A stretch of DNA of 64,000 nt from Nocardioides sp. HDW12B (GTDB lineage: Bacteria > Actinomycetota > Actinomycetes > Propionibacteriales > Nocardioidaceae), in NCBI RefSeq assembly GCF_011299595.1, contig NZ_CP049867.1:3968001-4032000 (forward strand), given 5' to 3'. The position numbers and the translations under genes were made by a program. Shown here in pieces: positions 41,044 through 49,257 of this stretch. How positions within the stretch are numbered: the first letter of the stretch is position 1; every line of letters starts with the position of its first letter. The notes beneath the pieces are model-generated. The model was not told the DNA's origin. It did not search any database and saw only the letters and a list, made by a program, of their open reading frames with translations.

Positions 41044-42337
41044 CGCGGACCGGGACGCCGGCCTGGGCCGGGACCGAGCCGTGCCCGGCAGCGGGCACCT
41101 CGACCGTCGACTCCTCGAGCGCGATGAAGGCGTCGACGCCGGCACCGCCGCGGGGGAGGGCAGCGCACAGCTCCTTGTGCTCGCGCAGCGTGTCGACCAG
41201 CTCGTCGACGTCGATGTCGCTGACGAAGTGGCAGGTGCCGATCGGCCGCGGGACGGCCGCACGGAGCAGGCCGTCGCGGGTGGCCAGGATCGAGGCCGTG
41301 GACCGCTCGAGCAGCTCGGGGGTGAACCACGGGCTGTCCACCGTGAGGCCGAGACGGCTGAAGAGACCGAGCACCCGGTCGCGGTCGGCCGGCGAGAGGT
41401 AGCCGCGGCGGGCCGCCAGCGTGGCGGAGTAGGCCATGTCGACGCTGATGGCGTGGCCGTGGAAGTAGTGCGGAGCGGGCGTGAGCTCCAGCGTCGGGCT
41501 CCAGGTGTGGCCGTAGGCGATGACCCGGTCGAGGTCGAGCTCGTGGAGGTTCGGCACCTCGAGCTCGAGCATCGTGCGGATCGCGTCGTAGGTGATCGAG
41601 CCGGCGACCTCGCGGAGGTGCTCGGCGCCGTCCGCGTGCCCGAAGGCGGTCGCGAGCAGCTCCTCGCCGTACTTCTCGAGGCGCTCGAAGATGCCGAGGT
41701 TGCTGACCGTCGCGATCTTGATGATCTCCGCGATGCCGTTGCGGACCTGGTCGATCGGGAGGGTGCGCAGCATCGAGAAGTCGAGGAAGACCTTCGAGGA
41801 CGCGTGGTAGGCGCCGAGCCGGTTCTTGTGCGGGCCGTGGTTGGCGCCGACCTTGATCGACACGCTCGCGTCGATGAGGCCGATGAGCGTCGTCGGGATG
41901 CGGACGTAACCGGTGCTGCGCTTGTAGGCCGCGCAGGCGAACCCGGCGACGTCGGTGGTCAGCCCGCCGCCGACGACCAGGACCTGCTCCTTGCGGCGCA
42001 GGCCGAAGTCGGCGAAGGCGTCGACGATCTGCTCGACGGTGCGCAGGGTCTTCGCGGTCTCGGCGATGTGGACCTCGAGCACGGTCAGCTCGATGCCGTG
42101 GTGGGCGAAGTAGGCCCGGGCCCGGTCGCCGTGGAGCGCGAAGACGTTCTCGTCGACCACCATCAGGCAGCGGGCCTGGCGGGAGAAGACGTCGGCCAGC
42201 TCGCTGCTGCGAGGGTCGAAGACATCGGCGACGTAGTCGAGGGAGTACTCGATCTTCTCGTAGGCCTGGACGCGGAAGCCGGTGTCGGAGCTGGTCAGGC
42301 TCGCGAGGGGGGTGTGGCTCGCATTCACCTCGATCAC
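41033..42337 (-). CDS. mysA: Demethyl-4-deoxygadusol synthase (sugar phosphate cyclase)
   Basis: A 434-residue member of the dehydroquinate-synthase-like sugar phosphate cyclases. It turns sedoheptulose 7-phosphate into demethyl-4-deoxygadusol using NAD and a metal. Diagnostic blocks are [93 protein letters not shown] and [16 protein letters not shown]. The [10 protein letters not shown] and [14 protein letters not shown] forms match DDG synthases (for example Ava_3858) rather than EEVS, valiolone or dehydroquinate synthases. GTG start overlaps the HAD gene stop (GTGA). Confidence 0.87.
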   Translation of the reverse strand: MIEVNASHTPLASLTSSDTGFRVQAYEKIEYSLDYVADVFDPRSSELADVFSRQARCLMVVDENVFALHGDRARAYFAHHGIELTVLEVHIAETAKTLRTVEQIVDAFADFGLRRKEQVLVVGGGLTTDVAGFACAAYKRSTGYVRIPTTLIGLIDASVSIKVGANHGPHKNRLGAYHASSKVFLDFSMLRTLPIDQVRNGIAEIIKIATVSNLGIFERLEKYGEELLATAFGHADGAEHLREVAGSITYDAIRTMLELEVPNLHELDLDRVIAYGHTWSPTLELTPAPHYFHGHAISVDMAYSATLAARRGYLSPADRDRVLGLFSRLGLTVDSPWFTPELLERSTASILATRDGLLRAAVPRPIGTCHFVSDIDVDELVDTLREHKELCAALPRGGAGVDAFIALEESTVEVPAAGHGSVPAQAGVPVRDVG

Positions 42338-43002
42338 CGTCCGGCCAGGGTGCGGAGGGCGGCGAGACCGAGCTCGTCGACGCGGCCGGCGGCCCCGTCG
42401 AAGTCGTGCCCGGCGGTGTTCTGGTTGGGGAACGCCACGCAGGGCACGCCCGCGGCACGGGCCGCGCTCACCCCGCCGACGTTGTCCTCGACGGCGACGG
42501 CGTGCTCGCTGTCCTCCTCGAGCGCCTCCAGCGCGTGCCGGTACGCCGAGCCGTCGGGCTTCGGCGTGCTGACCTGGGAGCTGTCGACCACGAGGTCGAA
42601 CACCTCGTCGAAGGGCAGGGTGGCGGACACGGCGGCGGCGAGCGCGTCGAGGTTCTCCCGCGAGGTGGTCGTCACCAGGGCGACCTTGAAGCCCTCGGCG
42701 CGAGCGTCGCGGACGGTCTCGACCACGCCGTCGCGCGGCGTGAGGTCCGCCGAGCGCAGGGCGTCCTGGAACAGCTGCGACTTGGTCGCGTGGACGGCTG
42801 CGGCGTCGACGTCCTCGCCTCGCTGGGCGGCGTAGTCGGCGACGCGGTCGGCGCCGCCGTTACCGCCGAGGAGGTCGGCGTACTCCTCGCGCTCCCAGCG
42901 CCAGTCCAGGCCGTGCTGCTCGAACGCACGGTTGAAGGACTCGCGCTGGAGCTCCGAGGTGTCGACGACGGTGCTGATGGATCCGAGGAGAAGAGCAGGC
43001 AC
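42334..43002 (-). CDS. HAD-fold protein lacking the catalytic aspartate
   Basis: A 222-residue HAD-superfamily protein of the beta-phosphoglucomutase/CbbY type by cap and order: [39 protein letters not shown] (motif II), [15 protein letters not shown] (motif III Lys) and [20 protein letters not shown] (motif IV). Motif I, normally FDxDGTLxDT, reads [13 protein letters not shown], so the nucleophilic Asp and its acid/base partner are both missing. It cannot be a normal phosphatase and may be a binding or structural partner, or use other chemistry. GTG 43002 is used; a TTG at 43098 is possible. It leads the mys operon and overlaps mysA. Confidence 0.78.
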   Translation of the reverse strand: MPALLLGSISTVVDTSELQRESFNRAFEQHGLDWRWEREEYADLLGGNGGADRVADYAAQRGEDVDAAAVHATKSQLFQDALRSADLTPRDGVVETVRDARAEGFKVALVTTTSRENLDALAAAVSATLPFDEVFDLVVDSSQVSTPKPDGSAYRHALEALEEDSEHAVAVEDNVGGVSAARAAGVPCVAFPNQNTAGHDFDGAAGRVDELGLAALRTLAGR

Positions 43003-43253
43003 GACACGTTCCGTTTCTGCGCCCCCGAGGGCGCGAATCTGGGTCGGCGACGGGTCGACGCCGAGGTCTGCGGTGGCCGGCGGGTGGGCCGACCTCAAGA
43101 GACTTGCAGGCGAGACGTCGGAGATTTCCAGACCTGTCCGTTATGTCCCTCGCGGCAAGCGGAGCGTGAAGGAATTGGCCCCAGAACTGCTCACGTGCTG
43201 AGACGGCGGTGGTTCACTGTGGCCACTGACCCGACCCCCGGAGGGAGCAGCCG
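43003..43253. promoter_or_regulatory. Divergent promoter region of the mys operon and BASS transporter
   Basis: A 251-base region holding the start signals for both the mys operon (-) and the BASS transporter (+). The transporter side ends in GGAGGGAGCAGCCG before GTG. G+C falls around 43095-43200 (CAAGAGACTTGCAGG, GGAGATTTCCAGACC), where ACTTGCAGG and small dyads occur, but no -10/-35 pair is convincing. Confidence 0.45.
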
Positions 43254-44165
43254 GTGAACGACTCACCCCTCATCAGCGTCGGCCTGCCGATCGCGCTGGC
43301 GATCATCATGTTCGGCCTCGGGCTGTCGCTCACGCCTGCGGACTTCCGTCGCGTCGCCCGGAGCCCGAAGGCGGTCGTGGTCGCGCTGGTGCTCCAGGTG
43401 CTGGTGCTGCCGGTGGTCGCCTTCGGCCTCGTCATCAGCTTCGACCTCGACCCGCTGCTGGCGGTCGGGGTGATGCTGCTGGCCGCATCCCCGGGCGGCA
43501 CCACCGCCAACCTCTTCAGCCACCTCTTCCGCGGCGACGTGGCCCTCAACATCACGCTGACCGCCATCAACTCGGTGCTGGCCGCGGTCTCGATCCCCCT
43601 CATCACGAACCTCGCCATCAGCCACTTCGGTGCCGAGGGCGAGCTCGGTCTGCAGGTCGGCAAGGTCCTCCAGGTCATCGCGATCGTGCTGGTGCCGGTG
43701 GCGATCGGCATGCTCGTGCGCCGGCGCTCGGAGGCGTTCGCGGCGCGGGCGGACCGGCCGGTGCGGATCTTCTCCATCACGGTGCTCGTGGTGGTCGCCG
43801 TCGGGGCGCTGCTCGGGGAGCGCGAGAACCTCGGCGGCTACCTGCAGCAGGTGGGCCTGGTGACGGGGCTGTTCTGCCTGATCAGCCTCAGCCTCGGGTA
43901 CGGCGTCGCGCGGCTGCTCCGGCTGGGACGCCCGCAGGCGATCGCCAGCTCGATGGAGGTCGGCATCCACAACACGACCGTGGCCCTCACCATCGCGCTG
44001 TCGGTGCTCGACAGCACGGAGGTGGCGATCCCGAGCGCGGTCTACTCGGTGCTGATGTACGTGCTGGCCACGGCCTTCGGCTTCCTCGTCACCCGCGGTC
44101 ACGCGCGGCCCGACCGGGACGCCGGACCCGTCCACGAGTCGTCGGCCGGCGAACCCCGGACATGA
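43254..44165 (+). CDS. Bile acid:sodium symporter (BASS) family transporter
   Basis: A 303-residue membrane protein with about nine to ten helices. Seen: MFGLGLSLTPADFRRV near 20, AASPGGTTANLFSHLFRGDV near 82 (the discontinuous helix with sodium-binding residues) and SMEVGIHNTTVALTIALSV (the second crossover, E-x-x-x-x-N). BASS proteins carry organic anions with sodium, including bile acids, pantoate and sulfate esters. The substrate is unknown. It is divergent from the mys operon and translationally coupled (ATGA) to a small membrane protein. Confidence 0.88.
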   Translation: MNDSPLISVGLPIALAIIMFGLGLSLTPADFRRVARSPKAVVVALVLQVLVLPVVAFGLVISFDLDPLLAVGVMLLAASPGGTTANLFSHLFRGDVALNITLTAINSVLAAVSIPLITNLAISHFGAEGELGLQVGKVLQVIAIVLVPVAIGMLVRRRSEAFAARADRPVRIFSITVLVVVAVGALLGERENLGGYLQQVGLVTGLFCLISLSLGYGVARLLRLGRPQAIASSMEVGIHNTTVALTIALSVLDSTEVAIPSAVYSVLMYVLATAFGFLVTRGHARPDRDAGPVHESSAGEPRT

Positions 44166-44533
44166 GCGAGACCCGTACGCCGGTGCGCGCCGGCGCCCCG
44201 ACCGACCTCCCGGCGACCGACCTCCGGGCGACCGACCTCCGGGCAACCGACCTCGGGACGACCGACCCCCGGGCGGCCGGCTCCTCGACGGCCCCCGACC
44301 CGACGCTGGAGCTGTTCGCCAGCCGCACGCTGACCGAGCACGTGGTCCGCGGGCTGCTCGGGCTCGTCCTCGTGGCCTTCGCCGTCGTGTCGGCCCAGGA
44401 CCACCCCTGGGCGCTGCTCGCCCTGGTGCCGGCGGTCGTCGCCTGGCGCGGCTGCCCCACCTGCTGGCTCATGGGTCTGGGTCAGACGCTGACCCGGCGC
44501 CGCTCGGACCGGGCGGCCTGCGACACCTGCTGA
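44162..44533 (+). CDS. DUF2892-like small membrane protein with CPTCW motif
   Basis: A 123-residue protein whose ATG overlaps the BASS stop. Residues 10-45 are a low-complexity segment with repeated ATDLR units from 15-base DNA repeats. Two helices follow (EHVVRGLLGLVLVAFAVV, PWALLALVPAVVAWRG), then CPTCWLMGLGQTL. The fold and Cys pair resemble the YgaP-type DUF2892 inner-membrane proteins that go with rhodaneses. The C-terminal CDTC adds another Cys pair. A role in sulfur or redox handling with the transporter is a guess. Confidence 0.65.
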   Translation: MSETRTPVRAGAPTDLPATDLRATDLRATDLGTTDPRAAGSSTAPDPTLELFASRTLTEHVVRGLLGLVLVAFAVVSAQDHPWALLALVPAVVAWRGCPTCWLMGLGQTLTRRRSDRAACDTC

Positions 44534-44562
44534 GGTGGTGGCGGGTGGGTGAGGTGCGGACC

Positions 44563-45435
44563 TCAGGCGGCGCCGGCCGAGGGACGGCCGGTCCGGGCCA
44601 GGATCGCGTCGACCGCGGCCCGGGGGGCGTGGGTGGGGATCCAGTGGTCGACGCCCTCGAGCACGACGAGCTCGTACGGCGCGTCGACGTACCGGGCGCA
44701 GAGGTCGACGCCGGGGCGTGAGATGGCGGCGTCCTGGTCGCTCCACACCATCGTCGTCGGCACCCTGACCTTGCGGCCCAGCTGCGACCGGTCGAGCATG
44801 AGCATCGCGCGGTACCACCCCAGGCCGCCGCGGAGGGCGCCGTACTCCACGATCTCGGTGCGGAAGCGCTCGAGGTCCGCCGGGGTCAGCCCGCCGTCGG
44901 CGAGCCACCGCTCGCCGCGCCCACCGCGCCGCGACAACGTGCGCTCGGGCAGCCGGGGCAGCTGGAAGAAGTACATGTACCAGGAGTCCCGGGCCTGGCG
45001 CGTGGTCGCCATCGCCCGCAGGTAGGCCGTCGGGTGCGGCACGGAGAACGCGGTCAGGGTGCGCACCAGGTCGGGCCGCGCGGTCGTCACCGACCAGGCG
45101 ATCGCGGCGCCCCAGTCGTGCCCGACGAGGTGGACCGGGCCGCCGATGCGCTCGACGAGCGCCGCGACGTCAGCGGTCAGCAGGGCGGAGCGGTAGGCGC
45201 GGCGCCGCCGCGGGCGGGCGCCGGGCGAGTAGCCGCGCTGGTCCGGCGCGATCGTCCGGAGACCCGCGGCGTGCAGCGCCGGGACGACGTCGCGCCACGA
45301 CGTGGACCGCTCCGGGAAGCCGTGCAGCAGCACGACGACGTCGCCGTCGAGCGGCCCCTCGTCGCGTACGTCGAACCGCAGCCCGTCGTGCTCGTACGTC
45401 GTGATCCGTCCCGGGGTGCCCGCACTGGCCGTCAT
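44563..45435 (-). CDS. Alpha/beta hydrolase, epoxide hydrolase-like
   Basis: A 290-residue enzyme. ATG at 45435 has GAGGA nine bases upstream; the Met at 45444 is too near that site. Seen: LLHGFPERSTSWRDVVPAL (oxyanion HGFP), VHLVGHDWGAAIAWSVT with Asp as nucleophile, cap-domain Tyr in GALRGGLGWYRAML, and GVDHWIPTHAP with the catalytic His. Asp in the nucleophile elbow (GHDWG) rather than Ser indicates epoxide hydrolase or haloalkane dehalogenase chemistry. Substrate unknown; monocistronic. Confidence 0.85.
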   Translation of the reverse strand: MTASAGTPGRITTYEHDGLRFDVRDEGPLDGDVVVLLHGFPERSTSWRDVVPALHAAGLRTIAPDQRGYSPGARPRRRRAYRSALLTADVAALVERIGGPVHLVGHDWGAAIAWSVTTARPDLVRTLTAFSVPHPTAYLRAMATTRQARDSWYMYFFQLPRLPERTLSRRGGRGERWLADGGLTPADLERFRTEIVEYGALRGGLGWYRAMLMLDRSQLGRKVRVPTTMVWSDQDAAISRPGVDLCARYVDAPYELVVLEGVDHWIPTHAPRAAVDAILARTGRPSAGAA

Positions 45436-45526
45436 GACGGGCATCCTCGCAGCGTGTCGGCCACCACCGTCGGCGAGTGGGCCAACTCACGGCGCGACTG
45501 ACAGCAGCCGTGCCAGGATCGCCCGG

Positions 45527-46318
45527 GTGACCACCAAGACCATCGCCATCTCGGGCGCCGCCGCCGGCATCGGCCGCGCCGCCGCCCTCCGATTCGCCTC
45601 CGAGGGCTGGACCGTCGGCGCCTTCGACGTCGACGAGGCCGGGCTGAAGAGCCTCCTCGACGACGCCGACCGGCTGCCCGGACGCGTCGTGACCGGCACC
45701 CTCGACGTCCGCGACGCCGCGCAGTTCAAGGAGCGCATCGACGCCCTCGCCGCCGAGACCGGACGGCTCGACGTGCTGCTCAACAACGCCGGCATCCTGC
45801 TGGGCGAGCCCTTCGAGGAGATCGAGCTCGAGGCGCACGTCCGCGAGATCGACATCAACGTCAAGGGTGTCGTGCACGGGCTCCACGCGGCCTTCCCGCA
45901 CCTCAAGCGCACGACCGGCGCGACCGTGGTCAACATGGCCTCGGCCTCGTCGATCTACGGCCAGGCAGGGCTGTCGAACTACAGCGCCACGAAGTTCTTC
46001 GTCCGCGGCCTCACCGAGGGCCTCGACATCGAGTGGAAGCGCCACGACATCCGCGTCGTCGACATCTGGCCGCTCTACGTGCAGACCGCGATGACCGACA
46101 ACCTGGTCACCGGCTCGACGACGAGCATGGGCGTCAACCTCACCACCGACGACGTCGTCGCGCGGATCTGGCAGGCGGTCCACCCGACCGCGGCCAACCG
46201 GGCGTTGCACCAGGTGCACTTCGCCGTCGGGACGCCGGCGCGGGCGCTCGCCCTCGGGGCGCGCTTCTCGCCGTCGTGGCTGACCCGCGCGGTCAACCGG
46301 AGGATCGCCCAGCACTGA
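45527..46318 (+). CDS. Short-chain dehydrogenase/reductase
   Basis: A 263-residue classical SDR from GTG at 45527. Cofactor loop SGAAAGIGRAAA, LLNNAGI, catalytic Ser in MASASSIYG, and YxxxK as YSATK. It oxidises or reduces an alcohol/carbonyl with NAD(P). The Asp at the end of strand 2 (GAFDVDEAG) favours NAD(H). No neighbours suggest a pathway. Extended reading frame upstream overlaps the hydrolase on the other strand and is a shadow. Confidence 0.9.
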   Translation: MTTKTIAISGAAAGIGRAAALRFASEGWTVGAFDVDEAGLKSLLDDADRLPGRVVTGTLDVRDAAQFKERIDALAAETGRLDVLLNNAGILLGEPFEEIELEAHVREIDINVKGVVHGLHAAFPHLKRTTGATVVNMASASSIYGQAGLSNYSATKFFVRGLTEGLDIEWKRHDIRVVDIWPLYVQTAMTDNLVTGSTTSMGVNLTTDDVVARIWQAVHPTAANRALHQVHFAVGTPARALALGARFSPSWLTRAVNRRIAQH

Positions 46319-46346
46319 CCTGCGCGGCGCGCAGGCACGGGCCGAA

Positions 46347-46946
46347 TCAGCTCAGCTGGTCGCCGTAGCTCGGGAGGCGGTAGGCGCGCTCGTAGTCGCC
46401 ACCGACGAGATCGGTGGACCGGTTGCCGACGTTGGCGACGATCGTGTAGCCGGCCACCACGAAGTCGTGGCGGCACCGCTGCTTGCTCTCGACGACCTTC
46501 TCGCCGCTGCGACGTCCGCAGATGCCGTCGACGACGTAGCCGGCGCGAGCGAGGTTGCGCGCGGTGCGGGCGGTGTCCGACTGCGCCCGCGCGGTGTTGA
46601 AGAGGACCGCGATGCCGAGGCTGCGCGCCTTGCGGGCGAAGCGCAGCACGCGCACGGTGGCCTGGCCGGAGTCGTAGTGGCTGGCCAGCGCGGTGTTGTC
46701 GATGTCGAGGTTGATCGCCAGCCGGGTGCCCCGGGTGCTGGCCGCCGCCCGACGCTCGAGGTAGCGGTGGGAGCCGGTCATCGCCTCGCTGACATCGCGG
46801 GTCCAGGTCGCCTTGCTGGGAAGGGCGGCGTGGGCCGGGGCGACGCCGACGACGCCGACGACGGCGACGACGGTGCCGACGAGGCAGGCGACCAGAGCCG
46901 CCGTCAGGGCGAGCAGGGCGGGGCGCGGTGAGTCCGAGGTCCTCAT
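46347..46946 (-). CDS. Secreted HAD-family acid phosphatase
   Basis: A 199-residue protein with signal peptide (residues 1-40, ALLALTAALVACLVGTVV, ending APAHA). HAD motif I is INLDIDNTALASHY; motif II is VLFNTARAQ; the later Lys/Asp region is diverged. This is the class B/HAD acid phosphatase type related to plant vegetative storage proteins, acting outside the cell on phosphomonoesters. Several Cys may pair in the mature protein. Start ATG at 46946; the upstream extension is a shadow of the dehydrogenase gene. Confidence 0.8.
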   Translation of the reverse strand: MRTSDSPRPALLALTAALVACLVGTVVAVVGVVGVAPAHAALPSKATWTRDVSEAMTGSHRYLERRAAASTRGTRLAINLDIDNTALASHYDSGQATVRVLRFARKARSLGIAVLFNTARAQSDTARTARNLARAGYVVDGICGRRSGEKVVESKQRCRHDFVVAGYTIVANVGNRSTDLVGGDYERAYRLPSYGDQLS

Positions 46947-47004
46947 GCGCACCAGTCTCACCGGTCCGGTCCGCCCCCACCCGTGGTTCCGGCAGGATCG
47001 CCGC

Positions 47005-48183
47005 ATGAAGGCCGTCGTCTGCCACCAGTCCGAGCTCACCGTCCGCGAGGTCCCCGACCCCAGCCCCGACCGGGGACAGCTGCTGCTGCGGGTGCTGCGC
47101 TGCGGCATCTGCGGCTCCGACCTCCACGCCCGCCACCACGCCGAGGAGCTGCGCGAGGCGGCGCGCGCCACCGGCTACGACGGCGTGATGGGGCCCGACG
47201 ACGAGGTCGTCATGGGCCACGAGTTCGTCGGCGAGGTGATCGACGTGGCGCGTGGGTCGCGCGGCGGTGCGAAGGTCGGCGACCGCGTGGTGGCGATGCC
47301 GATCGTGCGCGGCGCGGGAGGCGTGCACCCCACCGGGCTGTCGCGCTTCGCGCCCGGGGCGTACGCCGAGCAGGTCGTCGTCGAGTCGTCGCTGGCCATG
47401 AAGGTCCCCGACGACCTGCCGACCGACGTCGCAGCACTGACCGAGCCCATGGCGGTCGCCCTGCACGCCGTACGCCGCGGAGAGGTGGGGCGCAAGCAGG
47501 TCGCCGTCGTGGTCGGCTGCGGCCCGATCGGGCTCGCCGTGATCGCGATGCTCAAGGCCACCGGGGTGCGCACCGTGGTGGCCAGCGACTTCTCGGCAGC
47601 ACGGCGGGCGATGGCCGAGGCGGTCGGGGCCGACGTGGTGGTCGACCCCGCCACCGACGACCCGTGGACCGCCTACGACACCAGCCGCTACGTCACCGAG
47701 GCGGCGCAGATGTTCGACCTCGCCGTCGGCTCGATGGACAAGCTGCGCGCGCTGCCGCTGGTGCCGTGGTGGCACGTCATGCACGCAGCGGAGCTCGCCG
47801 GTGCCCTGCCGCAGGGACCGGTCGTCTTCGAGTGCGTCGGGGTGCCCGGCATCATCGACGACATCGTCGCGCGGGCGCCGCTGGCCAGCCGCGTCGTCGT
47901 CGTCGGCGTGACCATGCAGGCCGACACCATCCGGCCCGCGATCGCCATCAACAAGGAGATCGACCTGCGCTTCGTGCTGGCCTACACCCCGCGCGAGTTC
48001 CACGACACCCTGCAGATGCTGGCCTCCGGGTCGGTGCCGGCCGAGACCGCGCGGGTGCTGCTGACCGGGACCGTCGGGCTCGGCGGCGTGGACGGCGCCT
48101 TCGCGGCGCTGGGCAACCCCGAGCGGCACGCCAAGATCCTCATCGATCCCGCCCAGCAGGGCACCGCGGTCGGGACGCCCTGA
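47005..48183 (+). CDS. Zinc-type alcohol dehydrogenase
   Basis: A 392-residue MDR protein. Catalytic zinc ligands are in LRCGICGSDLHARHH and MGHEFVGEV, with Glu in LTEPMAVALHA; the four-Cys structural zinc loop is absent. Rossmann fold VVGCGPIGLAVIAML and the cofactor residue in VVASDFSAARRA (Asp-Phe-Ser) suggest NAD(H). An insertion around 230-270 (YVTEAAQMFDLAVGSM and PLVPWWHVMHAAEL) is unusual. Substrate not clear; some similarity to sorbitol/butanediol-type enzymes. ATG at 47005; the next gene is 19 bases after the stop. Confidence 0.85.
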   Translation: MKAVVCHQSELTVREVPDPSPDRGQLLLRVLRCGICGSDLHARHHAEELREAARATGYDGVMGPDDEVVMGHEFVGEVIDVARGSRGGAKVGDRVVAMPIVRGAGGVHPTGLSRFAPGAYAEQVVVESSLAMKVPDDLPTDVAALTEPMAVALHAVRRGEVGRKQVAVVVGCGPIGLAVIAMLKATGVRTVVASDFSAARRAMAEAVGADVVVDPATDDPWTAYDTSRYVTEAAQMFDLAVGSMDKLRALPLVPWWHVMHAAELAGALPQGPVVFECVGVPGIIDDIVARAPLASRVVVVGVTMQADTIRPAIAINKEIDLRFVLAYTPREFHDTLQMLASGSVPAETARVLLTGTVGLGGVDGAFAALGNPERHAKILIDPAQQGTAVGTP

Positions 48184-48202
48184 CCCGGTCTACCGTCGGA
48201 GG

Positions 48203-49159
48203 GTGAGCATCCCGACCGCTGCTGTCCCCTCGCTGGCCGGCCGCCTGAGCGAGGTCCTCGTCCTCGACGGCGGCCTCTCGAACGCCCTGGAGGACCGGGG
48301 CAATGATCTGAGCGGCGAGCTCTGGACGGCCCGCCTGCTGGCCGAGGACCCCGACGAGATCGTGGCCGTGCACGCCGCCTACTTCGCCGCGGGCGCCCAG
48401 GTCGCCACGGCGGCGTCGTACCAGGCCAGCGTGCCGGGCCTCGTCGCGGCGGGCCTGGACCGGGCCGCGGCCGAGCGGCTCGTCACCCGCAGCGTGGAGC
48501 TGGCCCGGAGGGCGCGCGACGAGGCATGCGTCGCGGACGGCCCGTCGGGATCGTCGGGGGACCTGCTCGTGGCCGCCTCCGTCGGGCCGTACGGCGCGGT
48601 GCTGGCCGACGGCTCGGAGTACACCGGCCGCTACGGGCTCAGCGACGCGGCGCTGCGCGACTTCCACGCGCCCCGGCTCGAGCTGCTGGCCGCGGCCGGG
48701 CCCGACCTGCTGGCCGTCGAGACCATCCCCGACCAGCAGGAGGCGGAGGTGCTGGTGCCGCTGCTCGACGAGCTCGGGCTGCCGGCGTGGCTGTCCTTCG
48801 CCGTCGCCGACGGTCGGACCCGGGCCGGTCAGCCGCTGGCCGACGCGTTCGCGGTGGCGGTCGGCAGCCCCGCCGTGGTCGCGGTCGGGGTCAACTGCTC
48901 CGACGCCGGCGAGGTTCCGGCGGCCCTGCGCACGGCGTACGACGTGACCGGGAAGCCGGGCGTGGCCTACCCCAACCGCGGGGAGTCCTGGGACAGCGAC
49001 GCCCGTTCCTGGGTGGGCCCGGGCTCGTGGGACATCGGCGGCATCGGCGGGGTGGACGGCTGGCTCGACGCCGGCGCCCGCCTGGTCGGCGGCTGCTGCC
49101 GGGTCGGCCCGTCCGACATCGCCCCCCTCGCGTCGTACGTCCGGCGTCGGTTTCACTAG
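48203..49159 (+). CDS. mmuM: Homocysteine S-methyltransferase
   Basis: A 318-residue Zn-dependent methyltransferase of the MmuM/BHMT type. It transfers methyl from S-methylmethionine or S-adenosylmethionine to homocysteine. Seen: LVLDGGLSNALEDRG near 20, QVATAASYQAS, VETIPDQQEA, VAVGVNCSDA (first zinc Cys) and LVGGCCRVGPSDI (the paired zinc Cys). GTG start has GGAGG almost adjacent, so spacing is short. The stop codon lies in the left arm of a large inverted repeat shared with the convergent P450 gene. Confidence 0.88.
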   Translation: MSIPTAAVPSLAGRLSEVLVLDGGLSNALEDRGNDLSGELWTARLLAEDPDEIVAVHAAYFAAGAQVATAASYQASVPGLVAAGLDRAAAERLVTRSVELARRARDEACVADGPSGSSGDLLVAASVGPYGAVLADGSEYTGRYGLSDAALRDFHAPRLELLAAAGPDLLAVETIPDQQEAEVLVPLLDELGLPAWLSFAVADGRTRAGQPLADAFAVAVGSPAVVAVGVNCSDAGEVPAALRTAYDVTGKPGVAYPNRGESWDSDARSWVGPGSWDIGGIGGVDGWLDAGARLVGGCCRVGPSDIAPLASYVRRRFH

Positions 49160-49237
49160 GTACCTAGCGAAACCGGCGCTTCCCTGACGAAACTTCGCTC
49201 GGGAAGCGCCAGTTTCACTGGGTACCTAGTGAAACCG
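49148..49237. repeat. 90-bp compound inverted repeat between convergent genes
   Basis: Two 37-base arms (49148-49184, 49201-49237) are inverted copies with three mismatches around a 16-base loop. Within each arm TTTCAC-TAGGTACCTA-GTGAAA is itself a near-perfect palindrome centred on GGTACC, followed by GGCGCTTCCC. It can therefore fold as one long hairpin or as three small ones (cruciform-like). The homocysteine methyltransferase stop is inside the left arm. A bidirectional terminator is likely, but the internal palindromes exceed what termination needs. Confidence 0.8.
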
Positions 49238-49257
49238 GCAGCCCGACTTGCCCTGTT

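Noticed and set aside
41033..42337. Reading the cyclase as EEVS, valiolone synthase or dehydroquinate synthase
   Set aside because: The [10 protein letters not shown] and [11 protein letters not shown] blocks and the mysB-C-D context fit demethyl-4-deoxygadusol synthase better.
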